A DNA stretch of 64,000 nt from Alphaproteobacteria bacterium. Lineage in GTDB: Bacteria; Pseudomonadota; Alphaproteobacteria; UBA8366; Aestuariispiraceae. The translations under genes were made by a program, and so were the position numbers. The notes under the pieces are model-generated. The model was not told where the DNA came from. It worked only from the letters and a program-made list of their open reading frames with translations, and did not search any database. Below are positions 53,278 to 64,000 of the stretch, piece by piece; the first letter of the stretch is position 1, and every line of letters begins with the position of its first letter. The stretch is taken from the NCBI GenBank assembly GCA_030065235.1, contig JASJDC010000002.1, positions 141,001 through 205,000 on the forward strand, written 5' to 3'.

Positions 53278-53748
53278 GTGACCCTGATCCGCGACCCGTT
53301 TGAGCCCAGAAATCCCGACTTCGAGGCGCGGGTGCGCGACAGTTTCGACCGCCAGCCCTTCATGACCCATTGCGGGATCACCCTGACCATAGTCGAGCCG
53401 GGTTTTGTCGAAATGCGCTGCCCGCGGCGGCATGAACTGACCCAGCAGCACGGTTTCCTCCATGGCGGTCTGGTCGGAACCTTGGCCGACTGCGCCGCCG
53501 GCTATGCGGCCTTTAGTCTGATGCGGGCGCAGGACACCGTCCTGACGATCGAGTATAAGGTAAATATGATGGCCCCAGCGGCCGGCGCCGAGGTGATCGC
53601 GCAGGCGGCGGTGCGGCGCGCCGGCGGCTCGATCATGGTGGTTCAGGCGGAAGTGACGACCCTGATCGACGGCGCGGAGAAGCGCTGCGCCACGGCGCTG
53701 GCGACGATGCTGGTCAAGAAAGATACGCCCGACGCGCCGCCGACATAA
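53278..53748 (+). CDS. PaaI/hotdog-fold thioesterase
   Basis: This 156-residue protein has the hotdog-fold PaaI pattern: RRHELTQQHGFLHGGLVGTL with the histidine/glycine catalytic region, ADCAAGYAAFSLM, and TIEYKVNMMAPAAG. It would hydrolyse an acyl-CoA. The start is GTG at 53278. It lies 49 bases before the isovaleryl-CoA dehydrogenase gene, and could release CoA from a stalled intermediate of leucine breakdown. Confidence 0.88.
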   Translation: MTLIRDPFEPRNPDFEARVRDSFDRQPFMTHCGITLTIVEPGFVEMRCPRRHELTQQHGFLHGGLVGTLADCAAGYAAFSLMRAQDTVLTIEYKVNMMAPAAGAEVIAQAAVRRAGGSIMVVQAEVTTLIDGAEKRCATALATMLVKKDTPDAPPT

Positions 53749-53797
53749 GCTCTGGCGCAGTTTCAACAACGGGCGATGATGAATAGGGGAGACGGCC

Positions 53798-54970
53798 ATG
53801 TTGGCGAACGATTTTCCGACCCTGAACTATAATCTGGGCGAGACGGCGGACCTTCTGCGCGACAGCGTGCGCGCCTTTGCGTCAGACGAAATAGCGCCGC
53901 GCGCCGCGGAGATCGACAAGACCGATCAGTTTCCAATGGACCTGTGGCGCAAGATGGGCGACCTCGGTGTGCTCGGCCTGACCGTGGACGAGGACTATGG
54001 CGGCGCCGGCATGGGCTATCTCGAACATTGCGTGGCGATGGAGGAGATCAGCCGGGCCTCGGCGTCGGTCGGGCTCAGCTATGGCGCGCATTCCAATCTT
54101 TGCGTCAACCAGATCCGGCGCAACGGAACCGATGCTCAGAAGACGCGCTATTTGCCGAAACTGATCTCCGGCGAGCATGTCGGCGCCTTGGCCATGTCAG
54201 AACCGGGCGCCGGGTCCGATGTGGTCGGCATGAAACTGCGCGCGGACAAGAAGGGCGATCATTACATCCTCAACGGGTCGAAATTCTGGATCACCAACGG
54301 ACCGGACGCCGATGTTCTGGTGATCTACGCTAAGACCGACCCGGAGGCGGGATCGAAAGGGATCACCGCCTTTCTCGTCGAAAAGGATTTCAAAGGCTTC
54401 TCGGTGGCGCAGAAGCTGGACAAGCTCGGCATGCGCGGCAGCCACACGGGCGAGCTGGTGTTCGAAGAGTGTGAAGTGCCCGAGGAGAACGTCCTCGGCG
54501 CTGTCGGCGGCGGCGTCCGCGTTCTGATGTCGGGCCTGGACTATGAACGGGTCGTGCTCTCCGGCGGGCCGACCGGCATCATGCAATCCTGCATGGATGT
54601 AGTGATCCCCTATATCCACGAGCGCAAACAGTTCGGAAAATCGATTGGCGAGTTCCAACTGATGCAAGGCAAGATGGCGGATATGTACACCACCATGAAC
54701 GCCAGCAAAGCCTACTTATATGCTGTCGCACAGGCCTGCGACCGGGGTGAGACGACGCGGAAGGACGCGGCGGGCGTCATCCTCTACACGGCCGAAAAGG
54801 CGACCTGGATGGCGCTTGAAGCGATCCAATGCCTCGGCGGCAACGGCTATATCAACGACTACGCCACGGGGCGCCTGCTGCGGGACGCCAAACTCTATGA
54901 GATCGGCGCCGGCACGTCAGAGATCAGGCGGATGCTGATCGGACGCGAATTGTTCAGCGAGACGGCGTGA
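53798..54970 (+). CDS. ivd: Isovaleryl-CoA dehydrogenase
   Basis: This 390-residue flavoprotein oxidises isovaleryl-CoA to 3-methylcrotonyl-CoA. The acyl-CoA dehydrogenase motifs are present: [37 protein letters not shown], and the C-terminal [20 protein letters not shown]. The glutamate in [16 protein letters not shown] fits the isovaleryl branch. It begins the run of leucine-degradation genes and is followed by an SDR gene after about 75 bases. Confidence 0.93.
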   Translation: MLANDFPTLNYNLGETADLLRDSVRAFASDEIAPRAAEIDKTDQFPMDLWRKMGDLGVLGLTVDEDYGGAGMGYLEHCVAMEEISRASASVGLSYGAHSNLCVNQIRRNGTDAQKTRYLPKLISGEHVGALAMSEPGAGSDVVGMKLRADKKGDHYILNGSKFWITNGPDADVLVIYAKTDPEAGSKGITAFLVEKDFKGFSVAQKLDKLGMRGSHTGELVFEECEVPEENVLGAVGGGVRVLMSGLDYERVVLSGGPTGIMQSCMDVVIPYIHERKQFGKSIGEFQLMQGKMADMYTTMNASKAYLYAVAQACDRGETTRKDAAGVILYTAEKATWMALEAIQCLGGNGYINDYATGRLLRDAKLYEIGAGTSEIRRMLIGRELFSETA

Positions 54971-55045
54971 TCGGTTCGCACGGGCGCGGTGGTCTCACGC
55001 CGACCGCGCAACCCGTTGAAGGATGAGAGGACCAAAAAAGGGACC

Positions 55046-55717
55046 ATGACCTCGACAATCGTGATTACCGGCGGCGGCCGCGGTATCGGCGCCGAACTAG
55101 CGAAACACTATAAACAGGCGGGCTGGACGGTCTTCGTCACAGCGCGCGACCCATCCCGCGTCGTGAGCCCGGCCGACCGCGTCTTGGCGTTGGATGTCCG
55201 GGACGCCGACAGCGTCGCGTCACTGGTCGGCGCGTTGGACGGCGTCTCGATCGACATTCTCTGGAACAACGCCGGCGTCTACCTGGACAAGGGCGTGAGC
55301 CTCGCGGAACTGACGCCGGAGGTTTGGGCGGAGACCTTGCTGATCAACAGCATCATGCCGGTGAAGATCGCCCAGGCCCTATTGCCGAATGTCGCCGCGT
55401 CGGAGAAGAAGGCTCTGGCCTTCACCACCAGCCGCATGGGATCGATCGCATCCTTGAAAAGCGCCGGGTCCTACGCCTATCGGTCTTCCAAGACGGCGCT
55501 CAATATGGCGGTTGCGATTCTGACGAACGAGGCGGCGGAATTCGGCGTCTCGACCGCGCTTTTTCATCCAGGCTGGGTCCGCACCGACATGGGCGGGCCG
55601 ATCGCCGATATCGATGTCGCCACCAGCGCGGGCGGGATGAAGGCGGTGATGGGTGCGCATACAATCGCGCGGTCCGGAGCCTATTACAATTATGACGGGT
55701 CGGTTATTCCGTGGTGA
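55046..55717 (+). CDS. Short-chain dehydrogenase/reductase
   Basis: This 223-residue SDR has the cofactor motif TGGGRGIGAELAKHY, the NNAG motif in ILWNNAGVYLDKG, and the catalytic tyrosine-lysine in GSYAYRSSKTALNMAV. The arginine in FVTARDPSRV suggests NADP preference. I chose the ATG at 55046 because the upstream in-frame start lacks a family-like N-terminus. It sits between two acyl-CoA dehydrogenase genes; its substrate is unknown, and it is not a standard leucine-pathway enzyme. Confidence 0.9.
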   Translation: MTSTIVITGGGRGIGAELAKHYKQAGWTVFVTARDPSRVVSPADRVLALDVRDADSVASLVGALDGVSIDILWNNAGVYLDKGVSLAELTPEVWAETLLINSIMPVKIAQALLPNVAASEKKALAFTTSRMGSIASLKSAGSYAYRSSKTALNMAVAILTNEAAEFGVSTALFHPGWVRTDMGGPIADIDVATSAGGMKAVMGAHTIARSGAYYNYDGSVIPW

Positions 55718-55751
55718 GTCGGCGCGCCATGGCGTTGGGGAGTTCGGTTCA

Positions 55752-56885
55752 ATGCTGCTGAACGACGAACAAAGAATGATGGCCGAGACGGCGCACGATT
55801 TTGCGCTGAACGAATTGCGGCCGCATACGGCTGAGTGGGACCGCGAATCCCGATTTCCCGCCGAGGCGCTGACGAAGCTCGGCGCGCTCGGCTTCATGGG
55901 ACTGTCCGCGCCGCCCGATTATGACGGCGTCGGGGCCGACATGGTTTCCAATGTGGCGGTCATGGAGCGTCTGGCTTGGGGCGACGGATCGGTGTCGACC
56001 ATCGTCGCGGTCCACAATTCTGTCGGGTATGGCCCAATTCTTCGGTTTGGAACCGAAGACCAGAAACATCGTTTCGTGCCGCCGATGGCGCGCGGTGAAA
56101 TGTTGGGAGGCTTCGGCCTGACCGAGCCTCAGGCTGGTTCTGACGCCTCGGCCCTCAAGACCCGGGCCCGGCGCGACGGCAATAAATGGGTGCTGAACGG
56201 GGTCAAACACTATATCACCAGCGGCGGCAACGCCGATCTGCTGATCGTCTTCGCCGTGACCGATCCCGACGCAGGGAAACACGGGATCTCCGCTTTCATC
56301 GTGCCGACCGACAGCCCTGGCTATCGCGTCGCCAGTGTTGAAAAGAAGCTGGGACAACGGGCGTCGGACACCTGCCAAATCGCCTTCGAGGATCTCGAAC
56401 TGACGCCTGACCTGCTGCTCGGCGAGGAAGGCCAGGGCTACAAGATCGCCTTGTCGAACCTGGAAGGCGGCCGGGTTGGCATCGCCGCACAGGCGGTCGG
56501 CATGGCGCAGGCGGCGCTGGAGCACGCCGTCGCCTACGCCAAAGAGCGCGAGAGCATGGGCAAACCGATCATCGAGCATCAGGCGGTCGGTTTTCGGCTG
56601 GCCGAAGCGGCGGCGCGGCTTGAGGCGGCGCGCCAACTGACCTATCACGCGGCCGCCTTGCGCGACGCCGGACGGCCCTGCCTAACCGAAGCGTCGATGG
56701 CCAAGATGGTGGCGTCCGACACCGCCGAGCAGGTCGTGTCGGACGCGTTGCAGACCTTCGGCGGCGCCGGCTATTTGCAGGATTATCCGGTCGAGCAAAT
56801 CTACCGCGACGTCCGCGTCACCCGCATCTATGAAGGCACCAGCGACATTCAGAAGATGGTTGTGGCGCGCTCGCTGGCGGCCTAA
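55752..56885 (+). CDS. Acyl-CoA dehydrogenase
   Basis: This 377-residue flavoprotein has GGFGLTEPQAGSDASALKTR, KHYITSGGNADLLIVFAVTD and TFGGAGYLQDYPVEQIYRDV, the acyl-CoA dehydrogenase set. The chain-length class is not evident; it may be of the short/branched type. I chose the ATG at 55752 (MLLNDEQRMMAETAHDFAL). A second dehydrogenase inside a leucine operon suggests the operon also handles other branched acyl-CoAs. It precedes carbonic anhydrase by 33 bases. Confidence 0.93.
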   Translation: MLLNDEQRMMAETAHDFALNELRPHTAEWDRESRFPAEALTKLGALGFMGLSAPPDYDGVGADMVSNVAVMERLAWGDGSVSTIVAVHNSVGYGPILRFGTEDQKHRFVPPMARGEMLGGFGLTEPQAGSDASALKTRARRDGNKWVLNGVKHYITSGGNADLLIVFAVTDPDAGKHGISAFIVPTDSPGYRVASVEKKLGQRASDTCQIAFEDLELTPDLLLGEEGQGYKIALSNLEGGRVGIAAQAVGMAQAALEHAVAYAKERESMGKPIIEHQAVGFRLAEAAARLEAARQLTYHAAALRDAGRPCLTEASMAKMVASDTAEQVVSDALQTFGGAGYLQDYPVEQIYRDVRVTRIYEGTSDIQKMVVARSLAA

Positions 56886-56918
56886 CGTCGAACGCTGGCG
56901 GCGCATGGGGGTGGACCG

Positions 56919-57536
56919 ATGCCCATTCACGGACTGATCGCGGGGTTCGAGAGTTTTCGGGCCCTCAATTACCGCAAGCGGCGCGGCGGGGTTCTGACGA
57001 AGCTGGCGCGCGAAGGTCAACATCCGAAAATCCTGCTTATCGCCTGCTCCGACGCACGGGTCGATCCCGCGATCCTGTTCAACGCCGATCCCGGTGAGAT
57101 GTTCGTGATCCGTAATGTCGCCGCTATGGCCCCGCCCTATCACCCCGACGGCGAGACCTTTGGCGTCAGCGCCGCGATCGAATATGCGGTGCGCGATCTG
57201 GAGGTGGAGCATATTGTCGTGCTGGGTCACTCGCACTGCGGCGGCATCGGCGCCTTGGCGGCGATGGAGATGGGTCAGGAGCTGGACCGAGAATTCATCG
57301 GACCCTGGATGCAGTTGGCGCATGAGGCCTTGGCCGCGAACCCGAAGGGCTGTAGCGCGCAGATGAACGAACAGGCCGTCGTCCGCTATTCGCTGAGGAA
57401 CCTGATGACTTTTCCCTGGCTGCGCGAGCGCGTCGAACAACGCCGCCTTGAGTTGCATGGCTGGTGGTTCGATATGGATAATGGACGGCTGATGCGCGAC
57501 ACGGTCGGTGAAGCCGACTTCACGGAATTGGCGTAG
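56919..57536 (+). CDS. Beta-class carbonic anhydrase
   Basis: This 205-residue enzyme has the zinc ligands of beta carbonic anhydrases: cysteine and aspartate/arginine dyad in ACSDARVDPAILF and histidine-cysteine in VLGHSHCGGIGALA. It makes bicarbonate from carbon dioxide. Its place in the operon with methylcrotonyl-CoA carboxylase, which needs bicarbonate, gives it a clear role as a local supplier. That role is inferred from context. Confidence 0.95.
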   Translation: MPIHGLIAGFESFRALNYRKRRGGVLTKLAREGQHPKILLIACSDARVDPAILFNADPGEMFVIRNVAAMAPPYHPDGETFGVSAAIEYAVRDLEVEHIVVLGHSHCGGIGALAAMEMGQELDREFIGPWMQLAHEALAANPKGCSAQMNEQAVVRYSLRNLMTFPWLRERVEQRRLELHGWWFDMDNGRLMRDTVGEADFTELA

Positions 57537-57557
57537 CGGCGGAAAGAGGTCTAACCC

Positions 57558-58163
57558 ATGAGCGACCGTGTGTTGGAGTTCTATTTCGAGTTCAGCTCGC
57601 CTTACGGCTATATCGCCTCGGAACTGGTCGAGGCGTTCGCCGCCGAGCGCGATCTGACCGTCGCCTGGAAGCCGTTCCTGATCGGCGCGGCCTTCAAGCA
57701 GGCGGGGACCCGACCCTTGTTGGACGTCCCGCTGAAGGGCCCCTACGCCATCCATGATCTGAAACGGCTGGCCCGGCTGCATGGTCTGACCGTCGTGATC
57801 CCGGAAGGATTTCCGATCATGCCGGTCGCCGCCTGCAGGGCGTTGATCTGGTGCCAAAAACACGCGCCTGACCGCGCCGTCGACTTGATCCACGCGATCT
57901 ACCGCTATGGCTTCGCCGCCGGCAAGGATTTCGGCAAGGCGCCGGTGGTGGCGGAGATCGCCGCCGGTTTGGGGCTCGACCAGGATGCGGTGCTGGCGGG
58001 GACTCAGGACTCGGAGATCAAGGCGGCGTTGCGCGACCAAGTTGAGGCGGCGATCGCCAAGGGCGTCTTCGGCTCGCCGTTCTTCATCTTCGACGGCGAG
58101 CCCTTTTGGGGCGTCGATCATATGGAGTTGCTCGGCCGTTGGATCGATGACGACGGCTGGTGA
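57558..58163 (+). CDS. DsbA-family 2-hydroxychromene-2-carboxylate isomerase-like protein
   Basis: This 201-residue protein has the kappa-GST/DsbA-like fold: LEFYFEFSSPYGYIASELV at the N-terminus with the serine that replaces the DsbA cysteine, and GVFGSPFFIFDGEPFWGVD near the end. Characterised relatives isomerise aromatic catabolites with glutathione. Its function in a leucine operon is unknown. It lies 39 bases before the carboxylase beta gene on the same strand. Confidence 0.88.
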   Translation: MSDRVLEFYFEFSSPYGYIASELVEAFAAERDLTVAWKPFLIGAAFKQAGTRPLLDVPLKGPYAIHDLKRLARLHGLTVVIPEGFPIMPVAACRALIWCQKHAPDRAVDLIHAIYRYGFAAGKDFGKAPVVAEIAAGLGLDQDAVLAGTQDSEIKAALRDQVEAAIAKGVFGSPFFIFDGEPFWGVDHMELLGRWIDDDGW

Positions 58164-58202
58164 GGTGGGCGGCTTTAGTCGCTTGGCCAGGAAAGGAAAC
58201 GC

Positions 58203-59810
58203 GTGCCGGTTCTGAAAAGCGCGGTCGACCTGCGGTCTGATGAGGCCGCCGCAAACGATGCGGCGATGCGGGCGTTGGTCGACGAGTTGTCCGAGACCGT
58301 CGGCCGGATCAAGCTGGGCGGCGGGGCGCGCGCGCGGGAGCGGCATGAGGCGCGCGGCAAACTCCTGCCCCGGGACCGAATCCGGGCGCTGCTCGATCCC
58401 GGCTCGCCCTTTCTCGAATTCTCACAATTGGCGGCGCTTGACGTTTATGGTGACGAAGTGCCGGCCGCGGGCGTCCTGACCGGCGTCGGCCGGATTTCCG
58501 GCCAGGAATGCGTGCTGGTCGTCAATGACGCGACGGTGAAAGGCGGCACCTATTACCCGCTGACGGTCAAGAAGCATCTCCGCGCGCAAGAGATCGCTCA
58601 GCAAAACAACCTGCCGTGCGTCTATCTCGTCGATTCCGGCGGGGCCAATCTGCCGAACCAGGACGAGGTCTTTCCGGACCGCGATCATTTCGGCCGCATC
58701 TTCTTCAACCAAGCCACGATGTCCGCCAAAGGCGTGCCCCAGATCGCCGCCGTCCTGGGCTCCTGCACGGCGGGCGGTGCCTATGTCCCGGCGATGTCAG
58801 ACGAGGCGGTGATCGTTAAGAACCAGGGCACGATCTTCCTCGGCGGCCCGCCCTTGGTGAAGGCGGCGACGGGCGAGGAAGTCAGCGCCGAGGATCTCGG
58901 CGGCGCCGACACCCATTCCCGCATCTCCGGCGTAACCGACCACTACGCCGAGAATGACCATCACGCCCTGGCCACCGTCCGCCGCATCGTCGCCAATCTG
59001 AACCGCCGCAAACCTGAGACGCTGGTGCTGAAGGAGAGCGCCGAGCCGGCCTATGACCCGGCGGAGATCTACAAGATCATTCCGGCGGATCTGCGCAAAC
59101 CCTATGACGTGCGCGAGGTGATCGCCCGGATCGTCGACGGGTCCGAATTCGACGAGTTCAAGGCGCTGTACGGGACGACGCTGGTCTGCGGCTTCGCGCA
59201 TATCTGGGGCGCGCCGGTCGGGATCATCGCCAACAATGGCATCCTGTTTTCGGAGTCGGCCCTGAAAGGCGCGCATTTCGTCGAGCTCTGTTCGCAGCGC
59301 AAGATCCCGCTGGTCTTCCTGCAGAACATCACGGGCTTCATGGTCGGCCGCAAATACGAGGCCGGCGGCATCGCCAAGGACGGGGCAAAGCTGGTCACCG
59401 CCGTCTCCACGACCCAGGTTCCGAAATTCACCGTCATCCTGGGCGGCAGTTTCGGGGCGGGGAATTACGGCATGTGCGGCCGCGCCTTCTCGCCCCGCAT
59501 GCTCTATATGTGGCCGAACGCGCGCATCTCGGTCATGGGCGGCGAGCAGGCGGCCAACGTGCTGGCGACGGTGCGGGACGATGTCTTGGCCCGGAAAGGG
59601 GAGAGTTGGAGCGCGGAAGAACGCGAGGCCTTCATGGACCCGATCCGCGCGCAATATGAAAGCCAGGGCCAACCCTACTACGCCTCGGCGCGTCTGTGGG
59701 ATGACGGCGTGATCGACCCGAAAGAGACGCGCAATGTGTTGGGCCTGTCCCTGCACGCGGCCCTGAACGCCCCAATCCCTGAAACGCGCTTCGGCGTCTT
59801 TAGGATGTAG
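58203..59810 (+). CDS. mccB: Methylcrotonyl-CoA carboxylase beta (carboxyltransferase) subunit
   Basis: This 535-residue subunit transfers CO2 from biotin to 3-methylcrotonyl-CoA. The start is GTG at 58203. Family motifs include [40 protein letters not shown] and [20 protein letters not shown], which distinguish the methylcrotonyl type from propionyl-CoA carboxylase. It works with the biotin-carrying alpha subunit encoded at 60662, with the hydratase gene between them, the usual liu arrangement. Confidence 0.95.
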   Translation: MPVLKSAVDLRSDEAAANDAAMRALVDELSETVGRIKLGGGARARERHEARGKLLPRDRIRALLDPGSPFLEFSQLAALDVYGDEVPAAGVLTGVGRISGQECVLVVNDATVKGGTYYPLTVKKHLRAQEIAQQNNLPCVYLVDSGGANLPNQDEVFPDRDHFGRIFFNQATMSAKGVPQIAAVLGSCTAGGAYVPAMSDEAVIVKNQGTIFLGGPPLVKAATGEEVSAEDLGGADTHSRISGVTDHYAENDHHALATVRRIVANLNRRKPETLVLKESAEPAYDPAEIYKIIPADLRKPYDVREVIARIVDGSEFDEFKALYGTTLVCGFAHIWGAPVGIIANNGILFSESALKGAHFVELCSQRKIPLVFLQNITGFMVGRKYEAGGIAKDGAKLVTAVSTTQVPKFTVILGGSFGAGNYGMCGRAFSPRMLYMWPNARISVMGGEQAANVLATVRDDVLARKGESWSAEEREAFMDPIRAQYESQGQPYYASARLWDDGVIDPKETRNVLGLSLHAALNAPIPETRFGVFRM

Positions 59811-59823
59811 GCGGGAGGTGCGC

Positions 59824-60624
59824 ATGGGTGACGCGGATCGGAAATATCGTGTGCGCAAGGCGGCCTATGGCGGCGGCGCGGTAACGGAAGTCGTGCTGTC
59901 GAACCCGGTCAAGCACAATGTATTCGACGACGGTTTGATCGCCGGTCTGACCGGCGCGTTCCTGCTGCTGGCTGAGGACAGGGAGACTCGGGTCATCATC
60001 CTAAGGGCGGAGGGTAAGAGCTTTTCCGCGGGCGCCGATCTGAACTGGATGAAACGCGCGGCGGAGGCCAGCCGGGCCGAGAATCTGCGCGACGCCGAGG
60101 CGCTGGCGACCATGATGTACCGGATCAACACGTGCCCGAAGCCGGTGATCGGCCTGGTGCAGGGGGCGGCCTTCGGCGGCGGCGTCGGTCTGGCGGCCTG
60201 TTGCGATATCGTCGTGGCGGCGCCGGCGGCGGTCTTCGCGCTGACCGAGGTCAAGCTGGGGATCATTCCTGCCGCGATCTCGCCCTATGTTGTGGCCGCG
60301 ATCGGCGCCCGGGCTGCGCGCCGCTACATGCTGACCGGGGAGCGGTTCGACGCGGCGACCGCGCTGCAACTGGGGTTGGTGCATGACATGGTCCCGCATC
60401 CCGACGCGTTGGAAGATCGGGTGCGATCCTTTGCCGAGATGCTGCTCGGCAATGGCCCGGCGGCCCTGGCCGAGACCAAGGATCTGATCGCCGCCGTAGA
60501 CCGGCCCTGGAGCTGGGATGTCTTGAAGGATACGGCGGAGCGGATCGCCCGGGTGCGCGCAACCGACGAGGCGAAGGAAGGCATGGCGGCCTTCTTCGAA
60601 AAACGCCCGCCGGACTGGCGTTAG
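59824..60624 (+). CDS. liuC: Methylglutaconyl-CoA hydratase (enoyl-CoA hydratase family)
   Basis: This 266-residue crotonase-family enzyme, placed between the two carboxylase subunits, should hydrate 3-methylglutaconyl-CoA to HMG-CoA. Motifs include GKSFSAGADLNWMKRAAEAS and LVQGAAFGGGVGLAACCDIV and EVKLGIIPAAISPYVVAAIG with the catalytic glutamate. I chose the ATG at 59824 over the GTG at 59818 because GGGAGG at 59813-59818 is then well spaced. Confidence 0.92.
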   Translation: MGDADRKYRVRKAAYGGGAVTEVVLSNPVKHNVFDDGLIAGLTGAFLLLAEDRETRVIILRAEGKSFSAGADLNWMKRAAEASRAENLRDAEALATMMYRINTCPKPVIGLVQGAAFGGGVGLAACCDIVVAAPAAVFALTEVKLGIIPAAISPYVVAAIGARAARRYMLTGERFDAATALQLGLVHDMVPHPDALEDRVRSFAEMLLGNGPAALAETKDLIAAVDRPWSWDVLKDTAERIARVRATDEAKEGMAAFFEKRPPDWR

Positions 60625-60661
60625 GGACGGGCGATACAAGCGGGTTGGGCGAAAGAGGGGC

Positions 60662-62662
<2,001 letters not shown>

Positions 62663-62680
62663 CCGGCGAAGGAACGAACC

Positions 62681-63586
62681 ATGGCGCTGCCGAACTTTGT
62701 GAAAATCGTCGAAGTCGGTCCCAGGGATGGGCTGCAGAACGAACAGGCCGCGGTCACGGTCGCGGACAAGGTCGCGTTGATCGACCGCCTGTCGGCAACC
62801 GGCCTGCAATCGATCGAGGCCGGCGCCTTCGTCTCGCCGAAATGGGTGCCGCAGATGGCGGACTCGGCCGAGGTGATGGCCCGCATCCAGCGGCGGGACG
62901 GCGTTACCTATCCGGTCCTGGCCCCGAACATGAAGGGTTTGGAAGCGGCGCTGGACGCCGGCGCGACAGAGATCGCGATTTTTGGCGCGGCGTCGGAAAG
63001 TTTCTCCAAACGCAACATCAACAAATCCATCGCCGAAAGCCTGGCGGTGTTCGAGCCGGTCGCCCAACGCGCCTTGCAGGAGGGCCTTGCCGTGCGCGGC
63101 TATGTTTCCTGCGTCATGGGCTGCCCTTATGAGGGCGCCGTCGCGCCCGCCGCCGTCGCCGCTGTCGCCCGCGCGCTTTGGGACATGGGCTGCTACGAGA
63201 TTTCGCTCGGCGACACGATCGGGACGGGGACGGCCGGCCAGACCAAACGCCTGATCGAGACGGTCGCCGCCGACATCCCGATCGCCAAGCTCGCGCTGCA
63301 TTGCCACGACACTTATGGCCAGGCGCTCGCCAATATCTGGGCCGGCCTGGAGATGGGCGTGGCTGTCGTCGATTCCTCGGTCGCTGGCCTCGGCGGCTGT
63401 CCCTACGCCAAAGGCGCCACCGGCAATGTCGCGACCGAGGATGTCCTCTATATGCTGCACGGATCGGGGATCGACACCGGCGTCGATTTCGACGCCGTCC
63501 TGGCCGCCGGCCGTTTCATCTCCTCCATCATTGGACGCCCGCCAGCGAGCCGCGCCTCTCGCGCGCTAGGGGCGAAGGAGGGATAA
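62681..63586 (+). CDS. hmgL: Hydroxymethylglutaryl-CoA lyase
   Basis: This 301-residue TIM-barrel enzyme splits HMG-CoA to acetoacetate and acetyl-CoA, the last step of leucine breakdown. IVEVGPRDGLQNEQAAV at the start, LALHCHDTYGQALANIWAGL for the metal site, and the catalytic cysteine loop SVAGLGGCPYAKGATGNVA are all present. It closes the recognisable leucine pathway genes and is followed by a short ORF with a strong ribosome-binding site. Confidence 0.96.
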   Translation: MALPNFVKIVEVGPRDGLQNEQAAVTVADKVALIDRLSATGLQSIEAGAFVSPKWVPQMADSAEVMARIQRRDGVTYPVLAPNMKGLEAALDAGATEIAIFGAASESFSKRNINKSIAESLAVFEPVAQRALQEGLAVRGYVSCVMGCPYEGAVAPAAVAAVARALWDMGCYEISLGDTIGTGTAGQTKRLIETVAADIPIAKLALHCHDTYGQALANIWAGLEMGVAVVDSSVAGLGGCPYAKGATGNVATEDVLYMLHGSGIDTGVDFDAVLAAGRFISSIIGRPPASRASRALGAKEG

Positions 63587-63589
63587 GCA

Positions 63590-63748
63590 GTGTTCGCTCG
63601 CTCTACGCATAGTGGCCATGGCGCCGCGGCCATCGAAATCCACGTCACAAGCGCCGACGACGCCCCCCGCTCCGACAGGCTCTTCCGCCGCCTCGGCCTC
63701 ACCCCCATCGGCGGCAGCTACGGCGCGATGACAGGAGGCGGGGCGTGA
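63590..63748 (+). CDS. Short ORF, 52 residues, unknown
   Basis: A GTG at 63590 follows AAGGAGG (63576-63582), one of the clearest ribosome-binding sites in the window, and opens a 52-residue frame ending in a GTGA overlap with the next gene. The peptide contains AAAIEIHVTSADDAPRSDRL and then FRRLGLTPIGGSYGAM, which looks like the tail of an acetyltransferase or VOC-type fold, so it may be a remnant. Strong start signals and coupling on both sides favour translation. No function can be given. Confidence 0.45.
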   Translation: MFARSTHSGHGAAAIEIHVTSADDAPRSDRLFRRLGLTPIGGSYGAMTGGGA

Positions 63749-64000
63749 GCACGGTCGCCCCCTTGGGCGGGAAAGAAGTCGCGATGCGTTTTGACCGAAA
63801 AGTAGTCTGTTTTGTCCTAGGCTTCGCGCTCCTTAGTTTCGGCGGTGCCGCGGCTGGAAAAGACGCCGATCCAAACAAAGATTCCGCGCAATTGGCCCTG
63901 TTTCCGACCTATGTCTCCACCAGTGAAGAGCCGCTGCATATCAAGCTCGATGGCGTGGACTACTTGATCCCGCACAATACATTCGATGTCTTTCCCAAAG
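63745..64000 (+). CDS. Secreted protein of unknown function, N-terminal part
   Basis: This frame starts at a GTG (63745) overlapping the previous stop and runs off the window after 85 codons. AGGAGG at 63733-63738 supports that start; an ATG at 63784 is in frame as an alternative. A signal peptide (VVCFVLGFALLSFGGAAAGK) is followed by LFPTYVSTSEEPLHIKLDGV and DYLIPHNTFDVFPK, which I do not recognise. It is likely periplasmic. Confidence 0.6.
   Translation, partial: MSTVAPLGGKEVAMRFDRKVVCFVLGFALLSFGGAAAGKDADPNKDSAQLALFPTYVSTSEEPLHIKLDGVDYLIPHNTFDVFPK

Overview
This 64 kb window is chromosomal DNA from a GC-rich alphaproteobacterium. A Rhodospirillales-like, probably marine or soil heterotroph fits best: gene density is high, there are many short overlaps between genes, and the content includes a TRAP transporter, acyl-CoA catabolism, molybdenum-cofactor genes and corrinoid one-carbon genes. 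I saw no rRNA, tRNA, insertion sequence, prophage or CRISPR array. The taxonomic statement is an inference from gene content only.

Layout. (a) 1-3193, minus strand: a DctPQM TRAP transporter followed by a PfkB kinase cut by the window edge. (b) 3385-12664, plus strand: a tightly coupled operon of a GntR/UTRA regulator, an aconitase-type dehydratase in two subunits, an isocitrate-lyase-family C-C lyase, hydantoinase/oxoprolinase B and A, a cysteine-less isochorismatase-like hydrolase and a flavoprotein dehydrogenase. Read together they suggest catabolism of a cyclic amide or imide, or an alkyl-maleate-like diacid, with a perfect dyad operator between this operon and the transporter. (c) 12661-15670, minus: HisC-like aminotransferase, PfkB kinase and TSUP exporter. 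(d) 16781-34114: a dispersed corrinoid methyl-transfer system. It has a corrinoid protein, DUF1638, a 'virulence factor' family protein, formate-THF ligase, a non-pyrrolysine MttB-family methyltransferase, a GlxA/AraC regulator, a MetF-like reductase, a RamA/RACo-like reductive activase and a methyl-THF:corrinoid methyltransferase. Among these sit a GSCFA protein, a PhyH-like dioxygenase, an enoyl-CoA hydratase, two arsenate-reductase-type genes, an aquaglyceroporin and a DMT permease. (e) 34386-38604: a LuxR-type regulator, and a zinc-linked ABC/DUF2796/DUF3299 set with a Zur-like box. (f) 38743-44384: a giant ABC protein with a degenerate, interrupted nucleotide-binding domain and a cyclic-nucleotide-binding domain, then ManC and NAD kinase. 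(g) 44555-49222: small genes, MoaA, and a coupled FdhD-diguanylate cyclase-MobA operon. (h) 49252-53244: aldose epimerase, a small protein gene, a LysR regulator and GltS. (i) 53278-63586: leucine/isovalerate degradation (isovaleryl-CoA dehydrogenase, methylcrotonyl-CoA carboxylase, methylglutaconyl-CoA hydratase, HMG-CoA lyase) with an embedded carbonic anhydrase, a second acyl-CoA dehydrogenase, an SDR and a DsbA-like protein. The window ends in a partial secreted protein.

The two regions most likely to hold undescribed biology are (d), which looks like an aerobic corrinoid demethylation pathway feeding methyl groups into tetrahydrofolate and then formate, and (b), a complete-looking but unassigned catabolic operon. 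Functions are assigned from recognised motifs and gene context; no database search was possible.
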